Below, piece by piece: positions 44,831-54,200 of a stretch of DNA of 64,000 nt. The stretch's first letter is position 1. Every line of letters starts with the position of its first letter. Both the position numbers and the translations under genes were made by a program. The notes below the pieces were generated by a model. That model was given only the letters and a program-made list of their open reading frames with translations. It was not told the DNA's origin and searched no databases. Source of the stretch: Nitrospira_D sp019636945 (lineage in GTDB: Bacteria > Nitrospirota > Nitrospiria > Nitrospirales > Nitrospiraceae); assembly GCF_047338595.1 (NCBI RefSeq), contig NZ_JBLFBO010000006.1, forward strand, positions 1 to 64,000. Reading direction: 5' to 3'.

Positions 44831-44956
44831 CAGGATGCTCAAAAAGGCTGTCCGGCAAGGCCGCAGCGAGCGAAGGGGCGAGGCGTACGCTTCGGTACGT
44901 TGAGCTTCTGAGTGACGCGAGAACGTAGCTGGCGGCCTTTTTCAGCATCCTGCTAG
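44831..44956. repeat. Hairpin repeat between the ABC ATPase and permease genes
   Basis: A roughly 125-base element bounded by an 18-bp inverted repeat with one mismatch (CAGGATGCTCAAAAAGGC at 44831-44848 against 44935-44952), followed by GCTAG-type ends. Inside is a smaller hairpin around CGTACGCTTCGGTACG. Its right end, read on the - strand, is CTAGCAGGATGCTGAAAAA, which matches the arm of the inverted repeat at 16601-16619 at 17 of 19 positions. No transposase is present; it behaves like a miniature dispersed element. Confidence 0.75.
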
Positions 44957-44967
44957 TAAGGAGTCAC

Positions 44968-45747
44968 GTGGAGCACTATTGGCAAGAAATCAGCGCATTG
45001 ACCATGCGATGGGTCCGTCGGCTCAGCCGGGAAAAATTCAGCATGCTGTTCACCCTGGTGCAGCCGATGTTATTTTGGCTCATCTTCTTCGGCAATCTGT
45101 TTCAACGGGCCGCAGACACCCAGGTCATGCAGGCGCCCAACTACATCAGCTTCCTCGCAGCCGGGGTCGTCATCATGACGGTCCTGAACAACGGCTTGGC
45201 CGGTGGGGTTGATCTGCTGTTCGATAAGGAAAACGGATTCCTGGAACGATTGATGTCGACGCCGATCCACCGCACCTCCGTCATTCTCAGCCGCTTCATC
45301 TTCGTCATGGCGATTACATCCATGCAAGTCCTCGTCATTCTCGGTGTGTCGTACCTCTTCGGCGTCCATCCGGCAACCGGGATCCTTGGCGTCGCAACCA
45401 TTCTGTTGATCGGCATGATGTTCGGCGTCGGCTTGACGGCCATTTCCATGGCCATGGCCTTCTCCGTGAAGAGTCACGGCGATTTCTTTTCCGTCCTGGG
45501 ATTTCTATCCCTGCCCATGATTTTCCTGAGCTCCGCGTTAGTGCCGCTCACCGCAATGCCGGGCTGGATGAGCTTTCTTGCGCAATTCAACCCGATGACC
45601 TGGGCGATCGATGCCGTACGCCCATTGATATTGTCAGGCTGGACCGAAGCCTTGCCGCACGTCGGCATGGTGATCCTGGTCATGCTCGTGTTCGATGCCC
45701 TCTGTCTCTATGGCGGAGCCAAGGCGTTCCGGCGAGCCATGGGATAA
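44968..45747 (+). CDS. ABC-2 type permease
   Basis: A 259-residue permease with six predicted membrane segments, typical of the DrrB/NodJ type. The amphipathic N-terminus (MRWVRRLSREKFSML), FGNLFQ, and the conserved ENGFLERLMSTPIHRTSV coupling loop and PMTWAIDAVRPL near the C-terminus are seen. It starts at a GTG preceded by AAGGAG, which lies immediately after the hairpin repeat. It pairs with the ATPase gene upstream. Confidence 0.9.
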   Translation: MEHYWQEISALTMRWVRRLSREKFSMLFTLVQPMLFWLIFFGNLFQRAADTQVMQAPNYISFLAAGVVIMTVLNNGLAGGVDLLFDKENGFLERLMSTPIHRTSVILSRFIFVMAITSMQVLVILGVSYLFGVHPATGILGVATILLIGMMFGVGLTAISMAMAFSVKSHGDFFSVLGFLSLPMIFLSSALVPLTAMPGWMSFLAQFNPMTWAIDAVRPLILSGWTEALPHVGMVILVMLVFDALCLYGGAKAFRRAMG

Positions 45748-45849
45748 TCCCATCCATGATGCCCTGATCCCTTGACTGACACTGTAATCCGTCGGATGAT
45801 AACGGTATGGGTGTCAGTCGGCAGGTCTGTGAGCAACAACAAGCGTGAC

Positions 45850-46710
45850 ATGATGATCCCGGAAAGTCAGATACGTGCCCTCATCCGCCTCCTCTCCGAT
45901 GAAGACGACCGTATCGTCCGCACCATCAGCGGAAGACTGATTGATATCGGCCCTTCAGCCGTCCCACTGCTCCAAGAGGCGGAAATTGAACAGCCCGAAA
46001 TGGCCAACCGCATTGCCTCCGTGCTCGAAGAGATCCGAGGAGGCAAGCTGGAGGACGAGCTGACGGAGCTGGCTGCGTTGCCGGATGATGCGATGAGCCT
46101 GGAAACCGGGGCGTTTCTGATCGCGCGCTACGCCTATCCGGCGCTGGATGTGGCTCGCTATCATGACCAATTGGATACGATGGCTGCCGAAGTTCGAGCC
46201 CGTATCGGCCAACGGGCGTCCGGGGAAGAGGCCGTCAACGCCCTCAACCGCTATCTGTTCACAGAGCAAGGATTTAAAGGCAACACCAAGAACTATTACG
46301 AGGTGGAGAACAGCTATCTCAACTGCGTCATGGACCGACGAGTCGGGATCCCGATCAGTCTGTCGGTTGTGTACCTTCTCATCGGACAACGGCTTGCCTT
46401 TCCGCTCTTCGGCATCGGGATGCCGGGACATTTCTTGGTGAAGTACGAGTCCGACCGGTACAACATCTTCATCGACTGTTTCAATGGAGGAGCCCTGCTG
46501 ACGGAAAAAAACTGCGCTCGGTTCCTCACCGAGGCGGGCTACGGGTTTGAAGAGAAATATCTCGAAAAAAGTCAGGTTCGGGCGATTTTGTCACGCATGC
46601 TCAAGAACCTCTTGGCCATCTACGCCAAGGCCGACGACTCCGTGAAGATTGCTCGTGTGACCAAGTTCATTGAGATTCTAGGTGGAGCTCCCCGCGAGGA
46701 AGGCTTGTAA
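45850..46710 (+). CDS. SirB1/transglutaminase-like protein
   Basis: A 286-residue protein of the SirB1 family (transglutaminase-like fold plus TPR-like tail). The N-terminal 80 residues form HEAT-like helices (RALIRLLSDEDDRIVRTISGRL). The core has KNYYEVENSYLNCVMDRRVGIPISLSVVYLLI and GMPGHFLVKYE. Most SirB1 proteins lack proven protease activity. The frame extends upstream to a TTG at 45772; tandem ATGs at 45850 are preferred. Function is unknown. Confidence 0.8.
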   Translation: MMIPESQIRALIRLLSDEDDRIVRTISGRLIDIGPSAVPLLQEAEIEQPEMANRIASVLEEIRGGKLEDELTELAALPDDAMSLETGAFLIARYAYPALDVARYHDQLDTMAAEVRARIGQRASGEEAVNALNRYLFTEQGFKGNTKNYYEVENSYLNCVMDRRVGIPISLSVVYLLIGQRLAFPLFGIGMPGHFLVKYESDRYNIFIDCFNGGALLTEKNCARFLTEAGYGFEEKYLEKSQVRAILSRMLKNLLAIYAKADDSVKIARVTKFIEILGGAPREEGL

Positions 46711-46744
46711 TAGCCCACCGCAGCGAACAGGCTGAAGTCGAGGA

Positions 46745-46785
46745 TACGGCTGAGTAGAAGTGAGACCTCGTCAACCTTAGCCGTA
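46745..46785. terminator. Imperfect hairpin between convergent genes
   Basis: TACGGCTGAG (46745-46754) pairs with CTTAGCCGTA (46776-46785), nine of ten matched, between the convergent SirB1-like and metallo-hydrolase genes. There is no T-run, so terminator function is uncertain. Confidence 0.35.
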
Positions 46786-46825
46786 ACCTTCATGAAGCCG
46801 GCCAACTTTCCAATGGCCTGCTCAG

Positions 46826-47581
46826 CTAGACTCGAATCGTGAGCAGATCCTTCCCCTTCCAGATCTTGCCGTAGTACTCCTCACCAGCCTGAGCTTTGAC
46901 GTCATAGCGATCGGCAATCGGATAAAAATGCGAGAGCACGAGCTGCCCCACCCCAGCCTCCTTCGCAATCTGCCCGCATTGGCCCGCATGCAGATGGGCG
47001 GGGCCTGGACGATTGGCAGGGAAGGAGCAATCGAGCACAACCACATCCGCCCCTCGACACAGGGAGACGATCGCCTCGCAGTATTGCGTGTCGCCTGAAT
47101 ACACAACCGCCTTGCCTCGATATTCAATTCGATAGCCGACGCTGGAGAGATCGGGCACATGGACTACAGGTTTGGGGATGATGCGCGTGTCGCCGATTGA
47201 GAAAGGCTTGCCCGACACCTCCTTGAACGTGACTTTGAACGGCGCCGGAGAGAAGCTGGGGAAGCTCTGCATGATCGACCGCAAGAGTCGAATGGTTCCT
47301 TTGGGGCCGATCAGCGTCATCCCCGGGCGAGAGCCACCTCCATATTTGGCGTAGATCACTGCATCGAAAAAAAAGGTGATGAAGTCGGAAAAGTGATCGG
47401 CGTGAAAATGCGAGAACAAGAGATGCGTGATCTTGTGCCGGTTCACACCAGTTTTGATCAGGTTCATTAACGTGCGTGGGCCGAAATCGAGCAGAATCTG
47501 TTGGTCGGTACGCACCAGATACCCGGCCGCGGCACGCACGGGATGGACGTTGGTTCCGGAACCGAGAATAGTTAGGCGCAT
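46826..47581 (-). CDS. Metallo-beta-lactamase-fold hydrolase
   Basis: A 251-residue MBL-fold enzyme related to RNase Z-like and arylsulfatase-like hydrolases. It starts MRLTILGSGTNVHP, and has the metal motif SHFHADHFSD, the ligands in VYSGDTQYC and LSHFYP. AAGGATGAAG precedes ATG 47581. An upstream ATG at 47605 overlaps the stop of the large cyclase gene by eight bases, so the two genes are probably co-transcribed. The substrate could be a cyclic nucleotide or a small ester; RNase Z itself is less likely because the exosite arm is not visible. Confidence 0.8.
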   Translation of the reverse strand: MRLTILGSGTNVHPVRAAAGYLVRTDQQILLDFGPRTLMNLIKTGVNRHKITHLLFSHFHADHFSDFITFFFDAVIYAKYGGGSRPGMTLIGPKGTIRLLRSIMQSFPSFSPAPFKVTFKEVSGKPFSIGDTRIIPKPVVHVPDLSSVGYRIEYRGKAVVYSGDTQYCEAIVSLCRGADVVVLDCSFPANRPGPAHLHAGQCGQIAKEAGVGQLVLSHFYPIADRYDVKAQAGEEYYGKIWKGKDLLTIRV

Positions 47582-47597
47582 GGCTTCTTCATCCTTC

Positions 47598-50500
47598 TCA
47601 TCCATCAAGGTCCGAAAGGATGGCTTCCGCTTCGAGCAACTCAGGATTGGAAGTCCGTACGGTAATCTTCGAGCAAGCCGCTTGCAACACACTCCTTGCG
47701 GCATCCGATCGGTTCAGTTTTTTCAAAAGTCTCCCCATGCTCATGGCGGCTCGAAGTTCAAACATCGTCGCATGCTGTTCCTGCGCGATCTTCACGGCTC
47801 CTGCAAAGCACTGCTCCGCGTCGGAAACGGATGGCTCAGATTGTTCCAGCAGGAGCTCACCTTGCAGACGAAGCAATTCCGCCTGCCAGCAACGTTCTCC
47901 CTCAACGCGAACAAGCTTCTGGGCCGCTGACAGTGCAGCCAAGCCTTCATCGATACGTTTCTTCCGCAAGTAGACTTCTGCGAGCATCGCCAACGTAAAC
48001 GCGTTGTTGAGTCTGACGCCTGCTGCTTGTGCAGCGGAGAGACCGTTCACTAACTGATCCAGCCCTTCGTCACGCCCCTTCTCAGCCAGAGCCCATCCGT
48101 GCAGGGAAGTCGCCCACGCCAATGTGACTTCGAACGAGTATTTGGTGGAAATGGCGATGGCTTCTGCGGAAAGAACCAGAGTTTTGTCCACATCCCGGAT
48201 AGTGGAATAGACCCAAGAAGCCGTCGCCAATGCAAACGCCAGAGTGAAGGGATGCTCTAGCTCCCGTGCCATGTGAATGGCCTCTTTCGCCAGCCCCTCG
48301 ACCTCATCGACCTCGCCCAATATCCAGAGTGTTCGGGCCAACATAATTCTGGCTGTGATGCCGGGGTCTTGAGTATACGGTTGGGGCTGTGATTGGTGTC
48401 TCTGAGGGTTATACAGAGACTTGGCCGCGAGGAGATGGGTTTTAGCTTCGTCGAACCGGCCAAGGAGAGTATAGGCTGAGCCGATGCTTTCGTGGGCTCG
48501 AATGAGCAAGTCCGGATTCTGCTTGCGGCTCGCGAAGGCCAGAAGGTGTTCGGCCAGGTCGCACGCTGTTGCGAGCGAGCCTCCGACCAAATGAAACACC
48601 CACAACCCCCACACCGCTAGAAAGTAATACTCGGAATCGCCGTGGCCTTGAGAAAGCTCGCGCGCCCGAAGATAATTCCGCTCAATCTCCGCCGATGCAT
48701 ATCCCTTCACCGTGACGAGTGGGGCTCCACGCGCAATGAGCAGGTCCAACTCCAACCCATCACGCTCAGGCCCTGCCGGCAATTCGTTCAGCAACGCCAA
48801 GGCACTCTTGAAATAGTTCAGTGCTTCGACATTGGCCGATCGTGCGACATCTCTGTACGCGGCAAGGCGCCAATACTCAACAGCAGGCCCGTTCAATCCC
48901 GCCTGTTCATAGTGATATCCCAGCAACTCAGGTTCTGTTTTGACCCGTTCCTCGAACCGACTCTCCAATGTTTTCCCAATGCGGGCATGGAGCACCCGGC
49001 GTGCTTTTTTGGGCAATGTGCTATAGGCAGCATCTTGAATGAGCGCATGCTTGAACATGAATTTGGCCGTCGGGATCTCACCCTCCTGAAAGATGAGCCC
49101 CGATGCACCAAGCGAGTGAAGGGCCTGCTTCAACTCACCCTCCGGGACATCGACGGTCTCCCGCAACAATTCATAGCTAAACTCCCGTCCGATTGCAGAT
49201 CCAATCTGGACGATCTCTTTCGCTGGCCCCAACCGGTCGATCCGCTCCATGAGCAAGGCTTGCAAGCTATCCGGAATAGACAACTCCTTCAATGGCTCCT
49301 TCAGGCTGAAGATGCTGTTCCCTTCCGTGAGCAGACCGGATTCCAGGAGATTTTCTGTCAACTCTTCGAGATAAAGAGGCACCCCATCAGTCTTCGCAAG
49401 GATCGCCTGTTGGACCTCCGGCGGAAGAGCTCTCCCGCCGGTCATCGAGGCAACAAGCTCGGCGCTTTGCCGGCGTGGAAGCCGATTCAAGGTTAACCCT
49501 GTGACATGGCCATACTGCGTCCATGCCGGCATAAAATCAGGTCGAAACGTGATCAGCAACAACACGCGCATCCGCTGAATATGGTCGATGATTCGTGTCA
49601 CAAGGTCTATCGTGGTCGGATCAAGCCAATGGGCATCTTCCAGAATGAGGAGTGTCGGCCGATGATCGGCCAGCCGCTGAAGCTGCCGCACGAACGCGTC
49701 AAGCGTCATGTCCTTCCGTTTATCCGGCGACATCGTGAGCAGCGAGTGCTGGACCTCCCCAGGAATTGACAAGAGCTCTGCCGACAAAGACACCGTGGTC
49801 TGGTCGTCGATGCCGATGCTGCGAACAAAGGTGTGAAGCTTTGTTCGTTGCGTACGGGGATCGTCTTCACTGGTCAGCGCCGCTGCCTGCCGGAGGCAAT
49901 GGATCACGGGATAGAGCGCCGTGTTCGTGTGATACGGTGAACATTGCAATTCGATCGTCTGGTGAGGCTCATCTACCAGCCGGTCTCGCACGCTGCGGCA
50001 CAGTCGTGACTTGCCGATGCCGGCTTCTCCGCACAGGAGCACAACCTGTCCATCCCCACCGACTGCTTCGCGCCAGCGCCCCAAGAGCAGTGCCGATTCG
50101 TGCTCCCTGCCGATAAAACTGGCCAATCGTGCGGCTCGGTACGACTCGAATCGACTGGTTGATGCCTTTGTACCAAGAACCCGCCAGACCTGGATCGGCT
50201 CGTCGAACCCCTTGAGGGACACGCTTCCATGGTCCGTGAATTCAAACTCATTGCCGACGAGCCGCTTCGTCGCTGAGTCCACAACCAACTGATTGGGTTC
50301 AGCTATCCCTTGAAGACGAGAGGCCAGATTCGGAGTTTCACCGAAAACGGACCGTTCTTTGGCCGTTTCTTGCCCGATAATTTCTCCAACAATCACCTTC
50401 CCGGTTGCTATTCCGATTCGTACCGCAATTCCAGATTCTGGAGATGAAAGATGCTCTCGTGAAGAGGTTTTCACCAAATCAAGGATGGCCAGGCCGGCAT

Positions 50501-50993
50501 GGACCGCACGTTCAGCATCATGTTCGTGCGCATACGGATATCCGAAATACACCAAGAGTCCGTCACCCATATATTTTGCGATATAGCCGTTGAATCGACC
50601 AACCGCTTGGCTACAGGCCTCCAAGAACCGCCGGATAATGTCTTGAAGGTCTTCAGGATCCAGCCGGCGAGCCAGCGCCGTCGAGCCCACAAGATCACAA
50701 AACATGACGGTCAATTGCCGTCGTTCTGCTTGATCGCGACTGGAGAAGGATGGTGGTATTTCTTGTGCAACGGTTACGGCGGAAGAGGCCGCATGATCTC
50801 TCTCACCGCTTTGGGACAATTGCGCGATAGCACGCAGGAGCCTTTTCCGATGACCCAACAATACGCCCAGGGACGTCAAGTCCTCGTCCTTCAGATCGGA
50901 CAAGACATCCCAGGTAATAGCATTCTGCAGAAACACTTCGCGGTAGCGATCCAGCCCTAGGCTCTCCAGCCATGCGGACACACGATCATCCAT
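47598..50993 (-). CDS. SAM-cyclase-AAA-TPR multidomain signalling protein
   Basis: A 1131-residue protein. Domains in order: SAM domain (about 4-62), class III adenylate/guanylate cyclase catalytic domain (about 88-275, metal Asp100 in MFCDLVGST and Asp144 in KYMGDGLL, FGETPNLASRLQ), a STAND/AAA ATPase with P-loop GEAGIGKS (322-329) after FIGREHE, an arginine-finger/winged-helix middle, and C-terminal TPR repeats rich in Ala and Leu. Such proteins are known from many environmental bacteria; ligands are mostly unknown. Both metal Asp residues are present, so cyclase activity is plausible. ATG 50993 is used; a TTG two codons upstream also fits. The MBL-fold gene follows. Confidence 0.88.
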   Translation of the reverse strand: MDDRVSAWLESLGLDRYREVFLQNAITWDVLSDLKDEDLTSLGVLLGHRKRLLRAIAQLSQSGERDHAASSAVTVAQEIPPSFSSRDQAERRQLTVMFCDLVGSTALARRLDPEDLQDIIRRFLEACSQAVGRFNGYIAKYMGDGLLVYFGYPYAHEHDAERAVHAGLAILDLVKTSSREHLSSPESGIAVRIGIATGKVIVGEIIGQETAKERSVFGETPNLASRLQGIAEPNQLVVDSATKRLVGNEFEFTDHGSVSLKGFDEPIQVWRVLGTKASTSRFESYRAARLASFIGREHESALLLGRWREAVGGDGQVVLLCGEAGIGKSRLCRSVRDRLVDEPHQTIELQCSPYHTNTALYPVIHCLRQAAALTSEDDPRTQRTKLHTFVRSIGIDDQTTVSLSAELLSIPGEVQHSLLTMSPDKRKDMTLDAFVRQLQRLADHRPTLLILEDAHWLDPTTIDLVTRIIDHIQRMRVLLLITFRPDFMPAWTQYGHVTGLTLNRLPRRQSAELVASMTGGRALPPEVQQAILAKTDGVPLYLEELTENLLESGLLTEGNSIFSLKEPLKELSIPDSLQALLMERIDRLGPAKEIVQIGSAIGREFSYELLRETVDVPEGELKQALHSLGASGLIFQEGEIPTAKFMFKHALIQDAAYSTLPKKARRVLHARIGKTLESRFEERVKTEPELLGYHYEQAGLNGPAVEYWRLAAYRDVARSANVEALNYFKSALALLNELPAGPERDGLELDLLIARGAPLVTVKGYASAEIERNYLRARELSQGHGDSEYYFLAVWGLWVFHLVGGSLATACDLAEHLLAFASRKQNPDLLIRAHESIGSAYTLLGRFDEAKTHLLAAKSLYNPQRHQSQPQPYTQDPGITARIMLARTLWILGEVDEVEGLAKEAIHMARELEHPFTLAFALATASWVYSTIRDVDKTLVLSAEAIAISTKYSFEVTLAWATSLHGWALAEKGRDEGLDQLVNGLSAAQAAGVRLNNAFTLAMLAEVYLRKKRIDEGLAALSAAQKLVRVEGERCWQAELLRLQGELLLEQSEPSVSDAEQCFAGAVKIAQEQHATMFELRAAMSMGRLLKKLNRSDAARSVLQAACSKITVRTSNPELLEAEAILSDLDG

Positions 50994-51468
50994 GATCAAT
51001 ACCGTCTCAGATAGCTATTCAAACGCTGAGCACCGAAAGGGAAAAGACGGGTGATGCCGCTCTTGCAGAACGCAATGGTTTCATCGAGAGTAGCCATATG
51101 CCAAACGACTCGACAAAGATTCTCCTTCAACCCCTTATGCAAGAAAGAGAGTATCGGTTGATCCCCATCGGATGTCCATGATCGCCTACCAACTCGAACG
51201 AGTGATTCTGTAGTCAATCAATCACAAGGCAACCGGACCACATGCCACGTCGCCTGGCACATTCTGAGGCAGATCGTTCACATTTGTTGATCTTTTTGAG
51301 TCTCACAGGTCAGGATTTCGATTAAGTATGGCTTCTGCGACAATTGCAAGTCAATTATTCACGGCGCAGACGAACGGATCTTCACTCGATCATCACTCTC
51401 TTCGGAAAAAACCGTCTCGAACGCGATTCGTTGACGGCCAATCAACTTCGCCCGTATGATTTCTCCCC
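50994..51468. other. Intergenic region between cyclase and HEAT-protein genes
   Basis: About 475 bases between two divergent genes. It contains one short - strand frame that may be coding (50996-51217, listed separately) and otherwise only AT-richer DNA in which the two promoters probably lie. No RNA gene or riboswitch was recognised. Confidence 0.4.
50996..51217 (-). CDS. Possible small protein of about 33-73 residues
   Basis: An open frame with a TTG start at 51217 and ending three bases before the cyclase ATG. The C-terminal 33 residues (from ATG 51097: MATLDETIAFCKSGITRL, then GAQRLNSYLRRY) look more protein-like than the N-terminal part. No ribosome site is clear. It may be a real small gene upstream of the cyclase or a chance frame. 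Confidence 0.3.
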   Translation of the reverse strand: MTTESLVRVGRRSWTSDGDQPILSFLHKGLKENLCRVVWHMATLDETIAFCKSGITRLFPFGAQRLNSYLRRY

Positions 51469-52104
51469 ATGGCGAAACAACCTCAACAGGGCCAGATAAT
51501 CCCCGTCTTGTTTGTCGCCCTGATCATCCTGATCATCGTGGTGATGTGGATCTGGAAGCGGCTTTCGGCCGAATCACAGGACTATATCGTCGATCAGGCA
51601 GTGCCGATGACCATCATCGGCCTTATCTCTACCCTTCTCCTGTTCATTCCCATCAGAATGCTTCGGCGCCGCCAGCTACGATCACGAGAACGAACCAGGC
51701 TGTTGGCGTTATTTCATCGAGAAACCAGCCAAGAGAAGCGGCTGGATCTGGTTTTTGCTCTACTAGAAAACAACGAGTATCACATCAATGGACTTGAATC
51801 CGTGGCCCCAGCCTTGAAAGAGCTGTTGGCAACAACCCTCCAACGGGCATTAGGCGACAAACAACATCGCATCCGTGGCATGGCAGCCAGTCATCTCGGT
51901 GCGTTACAAGATTTGTCAGCGGTCCCGCTGCTAGTGAAGACTCTGGACGATGACCATGCCTACGTCCGTGCCTGCGCTGCTTTGGGACTCGGGCGACTCC
52001 GGGCAACGGAAGCGCGTGAGCGTCTAAAAGCAGCGATGGAGCATGATTGGGATCAAACTGTCAGAAGCCGAGCGAGGGAAGCACTGGAACGGATGCGGTC
52101 CTAA
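51469..52104 (+). CDS. Membrane-anchored HEAT-repeat protein
   Basis: A 211-residue protein with two N-terminal membrane helices (about 10-29 and 45-61), a basic stretch (RRRQLRSRERTR) and a C-terminal HEAT-like region: HRIRGMAASHLGALQDLSAVPLLVKTL, then YVRACAALGLGRLRATEARERL. HEAT repeats usually bind proteins. No partner is evident; the gene stands alone between divergent and convergent neighbours. Confidence 0.7.
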   Translation: MAKQPQQGQIIPVLFVALIILIIVVMWIWKRLSAESQDYIVDQAVPMTIIGLISTLLLFIPIRMLRRRQLRSRERTRLLALFHRETSQEKRLDLVFALLENNEYHINGLESVAPALKELLATTLQRALGDKQHRIRGMAASHLGALQDLSAVPLLVKTLDDDHAYVRACAALGLGRLRATEARERLKAAMEHDWDQTVRSRAREALERMRS

Positions 52105-52166
52105 CATCACGCCAATAGACATTCACGACGCTGAATCGGCAATGTTGCTTGGAAATCTGTCTATTC

Positions 52167-53000
52167 CTATACCCACTCGATTACCGCGATTTCTGGTCGG
52201 CAGTTCCATCGAAAGGGAAGAAAGGACCACCCCACTCCACGGTTGACGTACAGTCGGTGCACACCTGACCGATGCCAACCTGCTATCCGGCCACCACATC
52301 CGGGTGGGAGCCAGAAGGTCGGAATCCCCGGCACACGCCACTGCCCCCCGTGACTGTGCCCACACAAGATCAAATCGATGGCGTGGTGCGGTTCCACCTG
52401 ATCAAGAATATTGGGCGCATGGGCCAGCAGCAGTGTAAAGCGATGGTCCGCCCGAGCCGGAAGACAGCGCAGATCAGCGCGGTGGAGTGATGGATCATCG
52501 ACGCCGACGATCATCAGCTCTCCCCCTGTCACTGAGACGACAGCACTCTGGTTCACCAACAAGGAGATCTTGTGCCGATCGGCCAGTTCGGCATACTCTG
52601 CCACCGAGACACCGCTGTAATGATCGTGATTACCCAGGGTCATGTAGATTGGCGCAATAGCGCGAAGACGGCCAAGAAACCGGAACAGATGCGGCAGCCC
52701 TTCTGGTACATTGAGCAGGTCGCCGGTGATCACGATCCAGTCCGGCTGGAGGTCGCCGACGATCTGGACCATACGATCATGCCGCGAACCATATCGATCG
52801 ATATGCAGGTCGGTGAGGTGGACCGCACGGCGACCGGCAAGTAACCTGTGCATATGGGTATGGTGAGTCACTTCATAGTCGGAAAGGCCATATTCCCAGT
52901 TTGGGACAAGGCTGAACAGCCGGTAGAGCGGATGGCCCAGCGCATGGCCGATGGAAGCCCGTGCGAGATCAGGCCATGACGACGCGTGTCGCGCGCTCAT
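52167..53000 (-). CDS. Metallophosphoesterase (YkuE-like)
   Basis: A 277-residue calcineurin-type phosphoesterase. All metal motifs are visible: HLTDLHID, VITGDLLN, LGNHDHYS, LLAHAP and LCGHSHGGQ. The group includes UDP-diacylglucosamine pyrophosphatase and uncharacterised membrane-associated enzymes such as YkuE. The first 45 residues form a leader with an HTHMHRLL stretch. It is convergent with the HEAT gene and divergent from truD. Confidence 0.85.
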   Translation of the reverse strand: MSARHASSWPDLARASIGHALGHPLYRLFSLVPNWEYGLSDYEVTHHTHMHRLLAGRRAVHLTDLHIDRYGSRHDRMVQIVGDLQPDWIVITGDLLNVPEGLPHLFRFLGRLRAIAPIYMTLGNHDHYSGVSVAEYAELADRHKISLLVNQSAVVSVTGGELMIVGVDDPSLHRADLRCLPARADHRFTLLLAHAPNILDQVEPHHAIDLILCGHSHGGQWRVPGIPTFWLPPGCGGRIAGWHRSGVHRLYVNRGVGWSFLPFRWNCRPEIAVIEWV

Positions 53001-53082
53001 TCTCTATCCCTCGATCCTTTCTTCACGCGGATAGGAAAAAGTATAGCAGGCGGTCGTTGAGCCCAAATCATACAAAGGACCG

Positions 53083-54135
53083 ATGGAACGACTGAACGAG
53101 CCATTTCTGACAAGCGACCTTCCTGGAATCGGCGGACGAATCCGTTCTGTACCGGAGGACTTCCAAGTTGAAGAGCGACCACTCTACCTACCCTGCGGGG
53201 AAGGGGAACACCTCTACATCACCATCACGAAACGCGGGCTGTCCACGCCCGACCTCGTCCGACGACTCTCCTCAATATTAGGCATCAAGGCACAGGCTAT
53301 TGGTGTCGCAGGACTGAAAGACGCACGAGCCGTTACGACACAGATGATTTCCCTCCAAAGCGTGTCGCCCGAACAGGTCGCTGGCCTCTCCCTCGATCAC
53401 ACCATCCTGAATGTGACCATCCTAGGGCGACATCGCAATCGGCTCCGGACCGGTCACCATGCCGGCAATCGTTTCCGTCTGACCATTCGTGAGGTTGCCG
53501 GCCACGCCAAGGACACCGTCCCGGCGGTTCTTGAACGACTCGCCAGACGCGGAATCCCGAACTACTTCGGGCCCCAACGGCAAGGGAAGGATGGGGCCAA
53601 CTACCAAACCGGCGCGGCCTTACTCCATGATGCCCGCCGACGCGAGAAAATGAATCGCAACCAGCGCATCTGGTATCTCAATACCTATCAGTCGTTTTTG
53701 TTTAATCGGATTCTTGCCAGCCGGATCGATCAGATCGATCGTCTGTTCATCGGCGACTGGGCGATGAAGCAGGACAACGGCGCCTGCTTCCAGGTTGACG
53801 ATGCGGAGAAAGAGCAGCCGCGCGCGGATCGCTTTGAGATCAGCCCGACCGGAATTCTTTTCGGCTCACGTGTCTCCTGGGCCGGCGGCGAACCCGGGGC
53901 CATTGAAGAAGCCGTCATCACCGAAACGGGCGCCACCAAAGACTCCCTCATTAGCGCTGCCAAGGCCTGTGGCTTTCGAGGAGAACGTCGTGCACTTCGT
54001 GTTCCTCTCACTGAACTGGACTGGTCGCTGAACGGAAACGTCGTGACGCTGTCTTTCGGCCTGCCGCCTGGCGCCTATGCGACGAGTGTGCTTCGTGAAT
54101 TGATGAAAACCCCTTCGATACACTCCTCGTCCTGA
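53083..54135 (+). CDS. truD: tRNA pseudouridine synthase D
   Basis: Makes pseudouridine 13 in tRNA. It has 350 residues. The catalytic Asp80 lies in GLKDARAVTTQ, and the family blocks FQVEERPLY, GNRFRLTIR, NYFGPQRQGKDG and FLFNRILASR are present. The start ATG lies near the divergent phosphoesterase gene. The domain is complete, without truncation. Confidence 0.93.
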   Translation: MERLNEPFLTSDLPGIGGRIRSVPEDFQVEERPLYLPCGEGEHLYITITKRGLSTPDLVRRLSSILGIKAQAIGVAGLKDARAVTTQMISLQSVSPEQVAGLSLDHTILNVTILGRHRNRLRTGHHAGNRFRLTIREVAGHAKDTVPAVLERLARRGIPNYFGPQRQGKDGANYQTGAALLHDARRREKMNRNQRIWYLNTYQSFLFNRILASRIDQIDRLFIGDWAMKQDNGACFQVDDAEKEQPRADRFEISPTGILFGSRVSWAGGEPGAIEEAVITETGATKDSLISAAKACGFRGERRALRVPLTELDWSLNGNVVTLSFGLPPGAYATSVLRELMKTPSIHSSS

Positions 54136-54200
54136 ACTGTCATTTTCTTCTCCCTGCTTCACTGAGTGATAGAATACCAATAGAGGCGGTGAGTAAAGCG

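Noticed and set aside
48642..49496. 284-codon + strand open frame inside the cyclase gene
   Set aside because: Antisense to a continuous multi-domain protein and without a start signal.
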